Below are positions 1 to 6,296 of a DNA stretch of 6,421 bases, one piece after another. Location of the stretch: positions 1 to 6,421 of the forward strand of contig CAMPIP010000138.1 of assembly GCA_946886425.1 (NCBI GenBank), in the 5' to 3' direction. A program made the translations under genes and the position numbers. The stretch comes from an uncultured Actinomycetes bacterium (lineage in GTDB: Bacteria; Actinomycetota; Thermoleophilia; Solirubrobacterales; 70-9). How positions within the stretch are numbered: position 1 is the stretch's first letter; each line of letters begins with the position of its first letter. The notes under the pieces are model-generated. The model did not search any database. It saw only the letters and a program-made list of their open reading frames with translations, and was not told the origin of the DNA.

Positions 1-39
1 CTTTCCCGCAAGCTTCCGCCCGACCCTGCCGAGACGCCG

Positions 40-1623
40 ATGCACGCAACTAGAATGCGGACCCCTTTGGCGACCCCTGGCGAAATCAGCGCATCACCCC
101 GACAATCCCCTGGCGGCCTGGGCCCTTACCTGCGGGCGATCCGGGCCCACCGGCTGCTGGTCGTCGCCACGACGCTGGTGACGATCCTCGTCGCCGTCGC
201 CTGGACCACCACCAGGTCCAGCGAGTACGAAGCCTCGGCGACCCTGCTGGTCACGCCGCTGCCCCAGGAAGACGAGACCTTCCTCGGCCTGGAAATGATC
301 CGCGACTCAGGCGACCCGACGCGGACCGTGCAGACCGCGGCGACCCTGGTCGAATCGACCCCCGCGGCCGCCCAGGCCGCGACCAAGCTGGGCGGCGACT
401 GGAACGCCGACCGCGTTCTCAGCGCCGTCGGGGTCAACCCGGTCGGCGAAAGCAACGTGCTCGCGATCACCGCCAAGGCCGAAAGCGCCGACGAAGCTTC
501 ACGTATCGCCAACCTCTTCGCCCGCGCCGCCCTCGATACCCGCGCCAGCGTCCTCGGCAAACAGGCCGCCCGGGAGATCGCCCGGCTGCGCGCCCAGGCG
601 CTGGAAACGCCGCGAGACTCCAGCAGCGAAGAACTGCTCAACGAGCGCATCGCCCAGCTCGAAGGCGTCGAGTCGCACGGCGATCCCACCCTGACGTTCT
701 CCGAGAAGGCGACCCCGCCTACCACGCCGACCGGGACCTCCGCCTCGGTGATCATCGTTCTCGCCCTGATCGGCGGCTTCGCGCTCGGCTCCGGGGCTGC
801 CGTGCTGCTGGAGATGACCCGCCGCCAGGTCCGCGACGAGGAAGAGGCGATCGCGATCTACCCGCTGCCGGTTCTGGCGCGGACGCCGCTCCTCAAAGGG
901 CGGGAGCTGCGCCGCCAACGCCGCGAGGCCGGCTGGTACATCGCCCCCGCGGTCTGGGAGGCCTTCAAGACCCTGCTGCTCCAACTCAACGGCCTGCCGA
1001 CCAAGGGCGGCGGCCGGATCTGCATGGTCGTCAGCGCCTCGGCCGGCGACGGCAAGACCGGCACCGCGATCAACCTCGCCGTAGCCGCCGCCGGTGACGG
1101 CGCATCGGTGGCGATCCTCGACTTCGACCTGCGCAAGCCCGAGATCGCCGCCTCGCTGGGTAGCGACGCGGGCCACGGGGTTCGCGACCTACTCGATCCC
1201 GACTGCAAGCTCGCCGACCTCACCAAGCCCGTGGCCGGCGTCCCAAACCTCTCGCTCCTCGGCCTCTCCCTCGAGTCCGCCGAGATGGTCCCGGCCCAGA
1301 CCCTGTCTGAGACCCTGCCCCGCCTGATCGAGGAAGCGCGCGAGCAGTTCGAGTTCGTCGTCATCGACACCGCGCCGCTCGGCCAGATCAGCGACGCCCT
1401 CCACCTCCTCGACGCGATCGACCAGGTGCTCGTCGTGGTCAGGCCGGAGCAGACCCTGCGGGGCGAGTTCGAAACCATGCGCGACCTGATCCAGAGGACC
1501 GGCCACGAGGCGGCGGGGTTCCTGGTGATCGCGCCCAGTGCGCGCTCCCGCGGCTCTTACTACAGCTACGGGAGCGCGGAGCGCCCTTTGTTCGCCCCAC
1601 CGCCAGAGCGGGCGAACGACTGA
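40..1623 (+). CDS. Wzz-type chain-length determinant fused to BY-type tyrosine autokinase
   Basis: Membrane polysaccharide co-polymerase joined to a cytoplasmic tyrosine kinase, expected to control chain length and export of a surface glycan. Seen: a first membrane helix at about residues 38-56, an extracytoplasmic Wzz-like part at about 57-234 with a short charged helical stretch near 170-210, a proline-containing segment (P226, P227, P230) before a second helix at about 237-258, then the kinase. The kinase has Walker A SAGDGKTG (K339, T340), Walker A' VAILDFDLRKP (357-367; D361, D363), Walker B FVVIDTAP (439-446; D443) and a terminal tyrosine cluster SYYSY (Y507, Y508, Y510), the usual autophosphorylation site. 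At 527 residues it is well short of proteobacterial Wzc (about 720), mainly through a small extracytoplasmic domain. The frame is open to the left edge; ATG 40 is the first start in the window and ATG 55 is an alternative, neither with a convincing Shine-Dalgarno. Family call is firm; the start is not. Confidence 0.92.
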   Translation: MHATRMRTPLATPGEISASPRQSPGGLGPYLRAIRAHRLLVVATTLVTILVAVAWTTTRSSEYEASATLLVTPLPQEDETFLGLEMIRDSGDPTRTVQTAATLVESTPAAAQAATKLGGDWNADRVLSAVGVNPVGESNVLAITAKAESADEASRIANLFARAALDTRASVLGKQAAREIARLRAQALETPRDSSSEELLNERIAQLEGVESHGDPTLTFSEKATPPTTPTGTSASVIIVLALIGGFALGSGAAVLLEMTRRQVRDEEEAIAIYPLPVLARTPLLKGRELRRQRREAGWYIAPAVWEAFKTLLLQLNGLPTKGGGRICMVVSASAGDGKTGTAINLAVAAAGDGASVAILDFDLRKPEIAASLGSDAGHGVRDLLDPDCKLADLTKPVAGVPNLSLLGLSLESAEMVPAQTLSETLPRLIEEAREQFEFVVIDTAPLGQISDALHLLDAIDQVLVVVRPEQTLRGEFETMRDLIQRTGHEAAGFLVIAPSARSRGSYYSYGSAERPLFAPPPERAND

Positions 1624-1627
1624 CGGA

Positions 1628-1990
1628 TCAGGTCGTGTGACGCGTCCTGCGGCGCAGGACCACGCCGAAGCCAAGCAGCGCGACGGCGACCAGCGCCAGG
1701 AAGCCGGCCTGGAACCCGGTGAACGGCAGGGTCCCGCTTTCGGAGGTCTCGACTTCCGAGGTGTCGGCGACCGGTTCCGTTTCGCTCGTTTCGATGGGAG
1801 CGGCGGCACCTTCGTCTTCGGCAGCCGCGGTTTCGCTCTGTTCCGGGCTGTCGCCCCCCGAGCCGACCTGCCCGGCGACGCCGCTGTAGGCGTCGGACGT
1901 CGGGGTGTCGGCCGCCTGGGCCGGCCCGGCGACGAACGCGAGCACGAAGCAAACCGATGCGATGGATATGACGAAACGTTTGAAATTCAA
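1628..1990 (-). CDS. Small secreted LPFTG sortase-substrate surface protein
   Basis: A 120-residue protein with the complete plan of a sortase substrate. Seen: a signal peptide (K4, R5, hydrophobic core 6-21, AQA cleavage site near residue 26), an acidic stretch rich in Ser, Thr, Glu and Ala at about 27-87, the sorting motif LPFTG at 88-92, a hydrophobic helix at about 93-112 and a basic tail RRRTRHTT. By family knowledge, sortase would cut between Thr91 and Gly92 and join the protein to the cell wall, leaving only about 60 exposed, probably disordered residues. No enzymatic domain is visible. The start is TTG at 1990: an in-frame TGA lies 18 bases upstream, no ATG or GTG opens the signal peptide, and a strong ribosome binding site sits 7 bases upstream. 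The gene follows the ligase on the same strand after 90 bases and converges on the Wzz-kinase gene. The exact role is unknown; a wall-bound anchor or acceptor for the cluster's glycan is only a hypothesis. Confidence 0.85.
   Translation of the reverse strand: MNFKRFVISIASVCFVLAFVAGPAQAADTPTSDAYSGVAGQVGSGGDSPEQSETAAAEDEGAAAPIETSETEPVADTSEVETSESGTLPFTGFQAGFLALVAVALLGFGVVLRRRTRHTT
1644..1660. terminator. GC-rich hairpin at the convergent gene junction (possible terminator)
   Basis: A perfect inverted repeat, GTCCTGC - GGC - GCAGGAC, gives a 7-bp stem with a 3-base loop. It lies 20 bases past the stop of the + strand Wzz-kinase gene and inside the last codons of the - strand LPFTG gene, where it encodes the arginine-rich membrane tail. 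The two genes converge with only 4 bases between stops, so a terminator for the kinase must lie within the opposing gene, and this is the best hairpin there. There is no following T-run, so intrinsic termination is uncertain. It may simply reflect the CTG/CGC codons of the tail. Confidence 0.3.
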
Positions 1991-1997
1991 GGGTCTG

Positions 1998-2007
1998 TCC
2001 TTACCTC
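1998..2007 (-). promoter_or_regulatory. Ribosome binding site deciding the TTG start of the LPFTG gene
   Basis: Read on the - strand this is GAGGTAAGGA. Its AAGGA core ends 7 bases before TTG 1990. It is the clearest Shine-Dalgarno in the window and overlaps the in-frame TGA that rules out a longer N-terminus. Confidence 0.7.
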
Positions 2008-2011
2008 AAAG

Positions 2012-2029
2012 GGCTCTGAGCCGTTAACG
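2012..2029. promoter_or_regulatory. Adjacent palindromes upstream of the LPFTG gene (possible operator or leader structure)
   Basis: Two palindromes share one base: GGCTC-T-GAGCC at 2012-2022 and CGTTAACG at 2022-2029. They lie just upstream of the ribosome binding site of the - strand LPFTG gene and would fall in its 5' leader if transcription starts near 2037. The one-base centre of the first makes a tight RNA hairpin unlikely, so a protein binding site is the simpler reading. No known operator or riboswitch class was recognised. Confidence 0.3.
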
Positions 2030-2040
2030 AGCGTATTTCC

Positions 2041-2070
2041 GGCAGTGTAGCGCCTGATTTGCGCTCTGCC
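2041..2070. terminator. Bulged stem-loop after the ligase gene (terminator-like)
   Basis: On the + strand, GGCAG (2041-2045), a 3-base bulge TGT, AGCGC (2049-2053), loop CTGATTT, then GCGCT (2061-2065) and CTGCC (2066-2070) form a 10-bp stem with one bulge. It begins 10 bases past the stop of the - strand ligase gene. It could end or attenuate ligase transcription before the LPFTG gene. No T-run follows on the - strand, so it is not a classic intrinsic terminator. Confidence 0.4.
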
Positions 2071-2072
2071 GT
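2044..2072 (-). promoter_or_regulatory. Weak candidate promoter for the LPFTG gene
   Basis: On the - strand a TACACT hexamer (2049-2044, four of six matches to TATAAT) lies 17 bases downstream of ACGGCA (2072-2067, three of six matches to TTGACA). Transcription from it would give a leader of roughly 45-50 bases containing the two palindromes and the ribosome binding site. The match is poor and overlaps the stem-loop, so it may be chance. Confidence 0.2.
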
Positions 2073-2080
2073 CGATTTGG

Positions 2081-4117
2081 TCAGCGTGGGGTCGCGGTAA
2101 ACCGAGCCGAGGCGGCGTTGGCCAGTTCGCGATTGATCGCCGCCGGATCGAGTCTCTCGCCGGCCTCGATCATCTCTTCGAACCGCGCCAGGACCGAATC
2201 GCTCGCGCTCAACTCGCGCGCCCTGGCGATCTCCCGCCGGGCGTCCGCGAAACGACCCGCCCGCGAGTCGAGCAGGGCCAACTGGAAATGCGCATACCAG
2301 TTGTCCTCGATCTCGATCGATTCCGCGAGGGCGCGGCGAGCGCGCGCGTCCTCGCCGTAGTCGATCGCGATTCTCGCTTCGGCAAGCAGCGGGACGAGGG
2401 AGATCGGGTCGAGGTCATGGGCGCGGCGAAGGTCCGCGAAGGTCGGCCCGGGGCCGCGCGCGAGGTTGTCTTCCGCCCTCTCGAGGTAGCGCAGCGACAG
2501 CCATGGCAGCGTCAACGCGACCAGCGCGAAGGCCGCGACGAGACCTCCCAGCAGGGCCGCCGGCCAGCCTCCGGGCGAACGATCCTCCCGTCCGCCACCG
2601 GTGGTCGCCAGCGCCACCAGCGGCAGTGCGAGGGCCGGCGCGAAGACCGCCGGCAGCTCGTCCAGCCAGTCGAGCGAGGCGTGGGTGAGGACGTAGGCCA
2701 TGGTCGCGATCGCGGCGGCCACGACCCAGGCGGGCCCGGCGTCGCCGCGCCACCGGGCGCGAGCGGCGAAGACCGCCGTGACGACGAGGAAGCCGAGCAG
2801 CAGCAAGAGGCCGACCAGGCCCTCCTCACCGAGGAACCGAAGATAGACGTCGTGGGCGAACCCGGACTCCTGCGCGTAGCGACGATCGGCGGTGTATTCG
2901 TGCTCGAAGCTGCCGGTGCCGGCGCCGATCAGGGGCGAGGCGGAAAACATGTCGAGCGCCACGCGCCAGTAGTCCGGCCGCTCGTAGGGGTCGAGGCTGG
3001 CGGCCCGGGTCCGTTCCGGGGCGCTCGATTCGCTGGAGCTGATGCTGGACACCTCCTCGTCGACCCGGTCGGCGATGCGGCCGGCGTTGACCGCTGCCGC
3101 CGCCAGCGCCACCGCCGCCAGGACCGCGACTCCCACCAGCGCGCCTCGCTGGGCCTGGCGACGGAGGCCCTCCCGCTCGCTGAGAAAGCGCGCGCCGAAC
3201 CCCAGCAGGGCGCCCAGCAGGCCGGCGACGGCCACCGATACGGCGATCCAGCCCACCGCGTGGTCGATCGCCGGCGCCAGGGCGCCGCCCTGGCTCCCGG
3301 TCTCGTAGACGTCGAGGATCGGCCCGATCGCGATCGCCAGCGCCGCGACCAGCGCGATCAGGCGACTCAGCAGGGCGAGCCGCTCAGGGGCGAGGAGGAT
3401 CATTGCCACCGCCGCCACGCCGGCGCCGATCAGCGAGCCGCGGCTCTGCGAGAGCGTCGCGAACTCGACCAGGAGCGTCGCCAGAGCCAGGAAGAATCCG
3501 GCGGAGAGGATCGATGCCCCGCGCCGCGAGGCGAGCATCAGCATCGGCCAGACCGCGGCGAAGGCGAGTGCGGCATTGCCGTTCGCGTAGCCGACCGGGT
3601 CCTGGTAACGCAGCTCGAACAGGTAGGGAGCGAAGTCGCGGGCCCCGCTCGCCTCGACCAGGCTGACCGCGGCGACGACCCCGAGCCCGATCCCCCAAGC
3701 CGCGAGGAAGACCGCGGCGCGGCGCACGGTCCAAGGCAGCAGGGCGAGCACCCAGGCGCAGGCCAGGTAGAGGACGAGCTGGTTGGCCGAGTCGAGCGCC
3801 GCGCCGGGCGAGACCGACCAGAGGATCCCGAGGTAGCTCCAGGCGACCAGCGCGGCGAGAACGAGCAGGGGCACGCGGACGACCCGAGCGGGAGGCAGGA
3901 CGCGACCGAGGGCGATCGCGGTGACGACCAGCAGGAGGACGAGGAAGATCGCCGACGGGTACCACTCGGCGGGGAAGTAGCCGCCCCATTCCTCGCTCCA
4001 GAAGAGCCAGAGCCCCAGCACCAGGGCCGCCGGGAGCATCGCCAGGGGCGGCCGCGGTAGCTGCCGGACGGCTGCGGCCGCGCTCACCGGGGCCGCCGCG
4101 TGCCGACACGCCGGCAC
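2081..4117 (-). CDS. O-antigen ligase/Wzy-like polytopic membrane protein with TPR-like C-terminal tail
   Basis: An integral membrane protein of the Wzy_C/O-antigen ligase superfamily, expected to transfer or polymerise undecaprenyl-linked glycan on the outer face of the membrane. Seen: about 14 hydrophobic segments between residues 25 and 540; a QSRGS motif with Arg226 before a membrane helix, a conserved position in the family; and the large external loop at about 344-433 containing SPLIGAGTGSF (394-404) and AHDVYLRFLGEEGLVG (421-436), the hallmark region with His422. After the last helix, from about Tyr544 to 678, comes a soluble Ala/Arg/Glu-rich helical tail with TPR-like spacing (for example ARRALAESIEIEDNWYAHF and DARREIARARELSASD). 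The start is set at GTG 4117, with no clear ribosome binding site; ATG 4039 (Met27), right before the first helix, is an alternative. Sequence alone does not separate polymerase from ligase; without visible LPS genes, a Wzy polymerase or a wall-glycan ligase is more likely than an LPS ligase. Confidence 0.88.
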   Translation of the reverse strand: MPACRHAAAPVSAAAAVRQLPRPPLAMLPAALVLGLWLFWSEEWGGYFPAEWYPSAIFLVLLLVVTAIALGRVLPPARVVRVPLLVLAALVAWSYLGILWSVSPGAALDSANQLVLYLACAWVLALLPWTVRRAAVFLAAWGIGLGVVAAVSLVEASGARDFAPYLFELRYQDPVGYANGNAALAFAAVWPMLMLASRRGASILSAGFFLALATLLVEFATLSQSRGSLIGAGVAAVAMILLAPERLALLSRLIALVAALAIAIGPILDVYETGSQGGALAPAIDHAVGWIAVSVAVAGLLGALLGFGARFLSEREGLRRQAQRGALVGVAVLAAVALAAAAVNAGRIADRVDEEVSSISSSESSAPERTRAASLDPYERPDYWRVALDMFSASPLIGAGTGSFEHEYTADRRYAQESGFAHDVYLRFLGEEGLVGLLLLLGFLVVTAVFAARARWRGDAGPAWVVAAAIATMAYVLTHASLDWLDELPAVFAPALALPLVALATTGGGREDRSPGGWPAALLGGLVAAFALVALTLPWLSLRYLERAEDNLARGPGPTFADLRRAHDLDPISLVPLLAEARIAIDYGEDARARRALAESIEIEDNWYAHFQLALLDSRAGRFADARREIARARELSASDSVLARFEEMIEAGERLDPAAINRELANAASARFTATPR

Positions 4118-4329
4118 CGATCGAACTCGGCACTCAAGGTCATGGACAGATAACCGATAGGGAATTCATGGTTTGTTCTCGTTACCGCGGCTATCATGGC
4201 CGCTTCACCGCCACTCGATGCCGATCCGAAGTCGCGATCTCTCGTCAGGGGCAAACGTTCTCGTCCCGACCTCGGATTTCCTGCTTCGTCAGTGCCGAGC
4301 CAACCCTCCCCTAAGCGACGACACAGAAT
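4118..4329. other. Divergent intergenic region between ligase and sugar transferase genes
   Basis: These 212 bases separate two divergent starts and should carry promoters for both. The part at about 4135-4200 is visibly richer in A and T than its surroundings. It holds a small inverted repeat, GCGGC (4187-4191) and GCCGC (4199-4203) around TATCATG. TATCAT at 4192-4197 resembles a -10 box for the + strand, but no good -35 lies at normal spacing. An in-frame TAA at 4312 closes the sugar transferase frame upstream, so that gene cannot start within most of this gap. No RNA gene or convincing small ORF was seen. Confidence 0.45.
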
Positions 4330-5130
4330 ATGAGTTCCGCCGCCGAGCGTTTCAAACACCACAGGGCCGCTATGCCAACGGTTACAGCCGAGGCGGCGAC
4401 GGCACCGCCCCGCCGAGTCTTCGCCGACGCGGGTCCGGACTCCGGGAGGCTCGGTCAGGACACGCTCAACCCCGTTCTGCGCAAGCTGGACCGCGCCGCC
4501 AAGCGGATCTTCGACATCATCGTCTCCGGCTTCCTGCTGGCCATCCTCTCGCCGCTGATCCTCGCGATCGTCGTCCTGATCAAGCTCGACTCGCCCGGCC
4601 CAGCCTTCTTCCGCTGCACCCGGGTCGGGTACCGGGGCCGGCCGCTGCAGATGCTCAAGTTCCGCAAGATGCACGACGGCGCCAGCGGCAAGGCCCTGAC
4701 GACCGAGGACGACAGCCGCTTCACCCGGATGGGGGGCTGGCTGGCCAACGCCAAGCTCGACGAGCTGCCGCAGCTGTGGCACGTCCTGCGCGGCGAGATG
4801 AGCCTGGTCGGTCCGCGTCCGGAGGACCAAGCGTTCGTCGACGAGCACGCCACCGCCTACGAGGAGATCCTCAGCGTGCGCCCGGGCATGACCGGGTACT
4901 CCCAGCTGGCCTTCGCCGAGGAGGGCAAGGTCCTCGACGAGGCCGACCCGATCGGCCACTACCTCGACCGGCTGCTGCCGCAGAAGGTGCTGATGGATCA
5001 GATGTACGCCGCCCAGGCGACGATCTGGACCGACGTGAAGATCCTCACCTGGACCGCTGCCGCGGTGCTGCTGCGCCGCCAGGTCGCGGTCCACCGCGAC
5101 AGCGGCAAGCTCGGCCTGCGCCGCCGCTGA
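4330..5130 (+). CDS. Undecaprenyl-phosphate sugar-1-phosphate transferase (monotopic, bacterial sugar transferase family)
   Basis: An initiating phosphoglycosyltransferase of the WbaP/ExoY/PglC type, which moves a sugar-1-phosphate from a nucleotide sugar to undecaprenyl phosphate at the inner membrane face. Seen: about 57 leading residues without a domain; RIFDIIVSG into a single hydrophobic re-entrant helix (about 59-86); DSPGP (87-91); RVGYRGRPL (98-106) and KFRKM (110-114); the catalytic Asp-Glu pair in LDELPQLW (D144, E145); and RGEMSLVGPRPE (154-165), followed by RPGMTGYSQ. At 266 residues it is the short form, without the four-helix N-terminal domain of long WbaP-like proteins. One small oddity is His151 where Asn is usual (LWHVL for LWNVL). 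ATG 4330 is the first start after the in-frame TAA at 4312; ATG 4372, with AGGG shortly upstream, is a plausible alternative. The sugar cannot be told from sequence. It converges on the acyltransferase gene. Confidence 0.93.
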   Translation: MSSAAERFKHHRAAMPTVTAEAATAPPRRVFADAGPDSGRLGQDTLNPVLRKLDRAAKRIFDIIVSGFLLAILSPLILAIVVLIKLDSPGPAFFRCTRVGYRGRPLQMLKFRKMHDGASGKALTTEDDSRFTRMGGWLANAKLDELPQLWHVLRGEMSLVGPRPEDQAFVDEHATAYEEILSVRPGMTGYSQLAFAEEGKVLDEADPIGHYLDRLLPQKVLMDQMYAAQATIWTDVKILTWTAAAVLLRRQVAVHRDSGKLGLRRR

Positions 5131-5138
5131 TCCCCCCG

Positions 5139-5156
5139 GTCGGCTCGCCCGCCGGC
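5139..5156. terminator. Hairpin between convergent sugar transferase and acyltransferase genes
   Basis: GTCGGC (5139-5144) can pair with GCCGGC (5151-5156) through six pairs including one G-T wobble, around a TCGCCC loop. It fills most of the 26-base gap between two convergent stops, where a two-way terminator would be expected. There is no T-run on either side, and in such GC-rich sequence a short stem is easily found by chance. Confidence 0.3.
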
Positions 5157-6245
5157 TCAGTGGCGGGGAGCCCGCAGGCGGTGCGACGTCCGCGCCAGCA
5201 CCGGCCTGACCCTGCCGCGGTAGAGGTGGCGGGCCCGACCGTCGGGGCCCCGCGAGTAGAGGCGCAGGGCGCGGTGATCGCGGGTGCCGGTAGCCAACTT
5301 CTCCTTCCACTCGGCGGTGTTGCCGAGCAGCTCGTAGCTGCTCAGGCCCAGCTCGAAGCAGCGTTCGACGATCGATAGCTGCAGGACCAGGCCCGGCACC
5401 AGCTTGCGCCAGCGCTCGTCATAACCGGACTTGAGCGAGTAGAGGCGATCGCCGTGCTGGACGCAGAAGCTGAAGGCGACGACTTCCCCGTCCAGCGTCA
5501 GCCTGCTCAACCGCAGCTCTTCGCGAGCCTGGAACCGGGCCGCGACGTCGCGGTAGAAGGCGGCGGTGCGGGGATCCGATTCGATCGCCGTGCCGCCCTT
5601 GCCCTTCCAACCGCTGGCCTCGATCCGGAACCCCTCGTCGAGCCACTCATCCAACCGGTCCGGGGCGACGACGACATCGAAGACGGCACCGTGCTCACGC
5701 GCCATCTTGCGGCGATAGCGCGCCAGGCGTGCCTTCCACTTTGCTTTGTCACCCCGCCGCCAAGCCTCGACGTCGCCGTCGGTTGCGACCAGGGGCGAAA
5801 CCGGGCCGGGCTCCTCCAGGGCTCGCCTGCCGGTTTCGCCGGCGGCCGCGCGCAGCTCCCCAAGCGCCGGGTCCTCGGCGGGCAGCATCGGCAACACCAC
5901 CTCGCTGGCCCGGAGTGTCAGCAGCGCCCGCGACAGCTCCCGCAGGGCCTCCTCGTCCGCCGCCAGCGGACGGAACCACCCGGAGTGGTCGTTGGCAAGG
6001 CCGGTGAGGCGGCGGCCGCGCCGGCCCACCGGCAGCGCCGCGACGAGCCTGCCGTCGCGCCTGACCACGCAGACCGTCATCGTCCCGACCCCGAATGCCC
6101 GCCACCAGGCGCTGAACCAGTCATGCAGGTCGAAGGGACCCGCGCCGGCCCCGAACGCCGTGTCCCACTCGGAGGCGAGGGCCGCGAAAGCCTGTACCCC
6201 CGTGATCCATTCGACCACCAAGGAAAGCCCGGCAAGCGGCGGCAT
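5157..6245 (-). CDS. BioF2/CelD-type GNAT acyltransferase (polysaccharide-associated)
   Basis: A 362-residue soluble protein resembling the CelD/BcsL and BioF2-like GNAT acyltransferases, relatives of the FemAB fold often found in exopolysaccharide clusters. Seen: an N-terminal half with WFSAWWRAFG near residue 45 and VVRRDGRLVAALPV at about 60-73; a basic helix WKARLARYRRKMAREHG near 170-186; the characteristic EASGWKGKGGTAI (209-221), followed by DPRTAAFYRDVAARF; the strand DGEVVAFSFCVQHGDRLYSLKSGYDE; and the C-terminal LLGNTAEWKEKLATG (306-320) typical of this family. There is no signal peptide or membrane helix, so a cytoplasmic role is expected, for example acylating an amino sugar or a glycan precursor; the substrate is inferred only from the neighbours. 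ATG 6245 is the first good start; only a weak TAGG lies upstream. It converges on the sugar transferase gene and diverges from the epimerase gene. Confidence 0.8.
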   Translation of the reverse strand: MPPLAGLSLVVEWITGVQAFAALASEWDTAFGAGAGPFDLHDWFSAWWRAFGVGTMTVCVVRRDGRLVAALPVGRRGRRLTGLANDHSGWFRPLAADEEALRELSRALLTLRASEVVLPMLPAEDPALGELRAAAGETGRRALEEPGPVSPLVATDGDVEAWRRGDKAKWKARLARYRRKMAREHGAVFDVVVAPDRLDEWLDEGFRIEASGWKGKGGTAIESDPRTAAFYRDVAARFQAREELRLSRLTLDGEVVAFSFCVQHGDRLYSLKSGYDERWRKLVPGLVLQLSIVERCFELGLSSYELLGNTAEWKEKLATGTRDHRALRLYSRGPDGRARHLYRGRVRPVLARTSHRLRAPRH

Positions 6246-6296
6246 GGAACCAGCCTACCGCGCGACCGCTGCCTCATCTATAGCCTTGCGCCTGCC
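6246..6296. promoter_or_regulatory. Short divergent promoter region around CTATAG
   Basis: The 51-base gap separates the acyltransferase (-) and the SDR (+). It contains the palindrome CTATAG (6278-6283), which can serve as a -10-like box either way: TATAGC (6279-6284) for + and TATAGA (6282-6277) for -. On the + strand a transcript would begin only a few bases before ATG 6297, which has no Shine-Dalgarno, fitting a leaderless or nearly leaderless mRNA. On the - strand it would give a leader of about 25 bases. No matching -35 box was found on either strand. Confidence 0.3.

Noticed and set aside
1538..2050. A 170-codon + strand frame covering the LPFTG gene
   Set aside because: It overlaps the end of the kinase gene and has no signal or domain; the opposite strand has signal peptide, LPFTG and a ribosome binding site in the right order.
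1991..2080. A c-di-GMP or similar known riboswitch ahead of the LPFTG gene
   Set aside because: The - strand has a GCGCAAA stretch and nested stems, but the conserved core elements of the c-di-GMP class as I remember them are absent, so only an unclassified structure is reported.
2288..4060. A 590-codon open frame on the + strand opposite the ligase gene
   Set aside because: Its translation is a low-complexity run of Arg, Gly, Asp, Glu and Gln with no domain, as expected from the complement of a GC-rich membrane protein gene. The - strand reading has clear family motifs.
4084..5310. A 408-codon open frame on the - strand across the sugar transferase gene
   Set aside because: It overlaps the catalytic region of the + strand transferase, spans the divergent gap and has no recognisable domain; a shadow frame of GC-rich DNA.
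4173..5378. A 401-codon + strand frame beginning TTG and overlapping the sugar transferase in another phase
   Set aside because: The product is Arg/Pro/Ala-rich without motifs and runs into the opposing acyltransferase gene; the frame from 4330 carries all the conserved residues.
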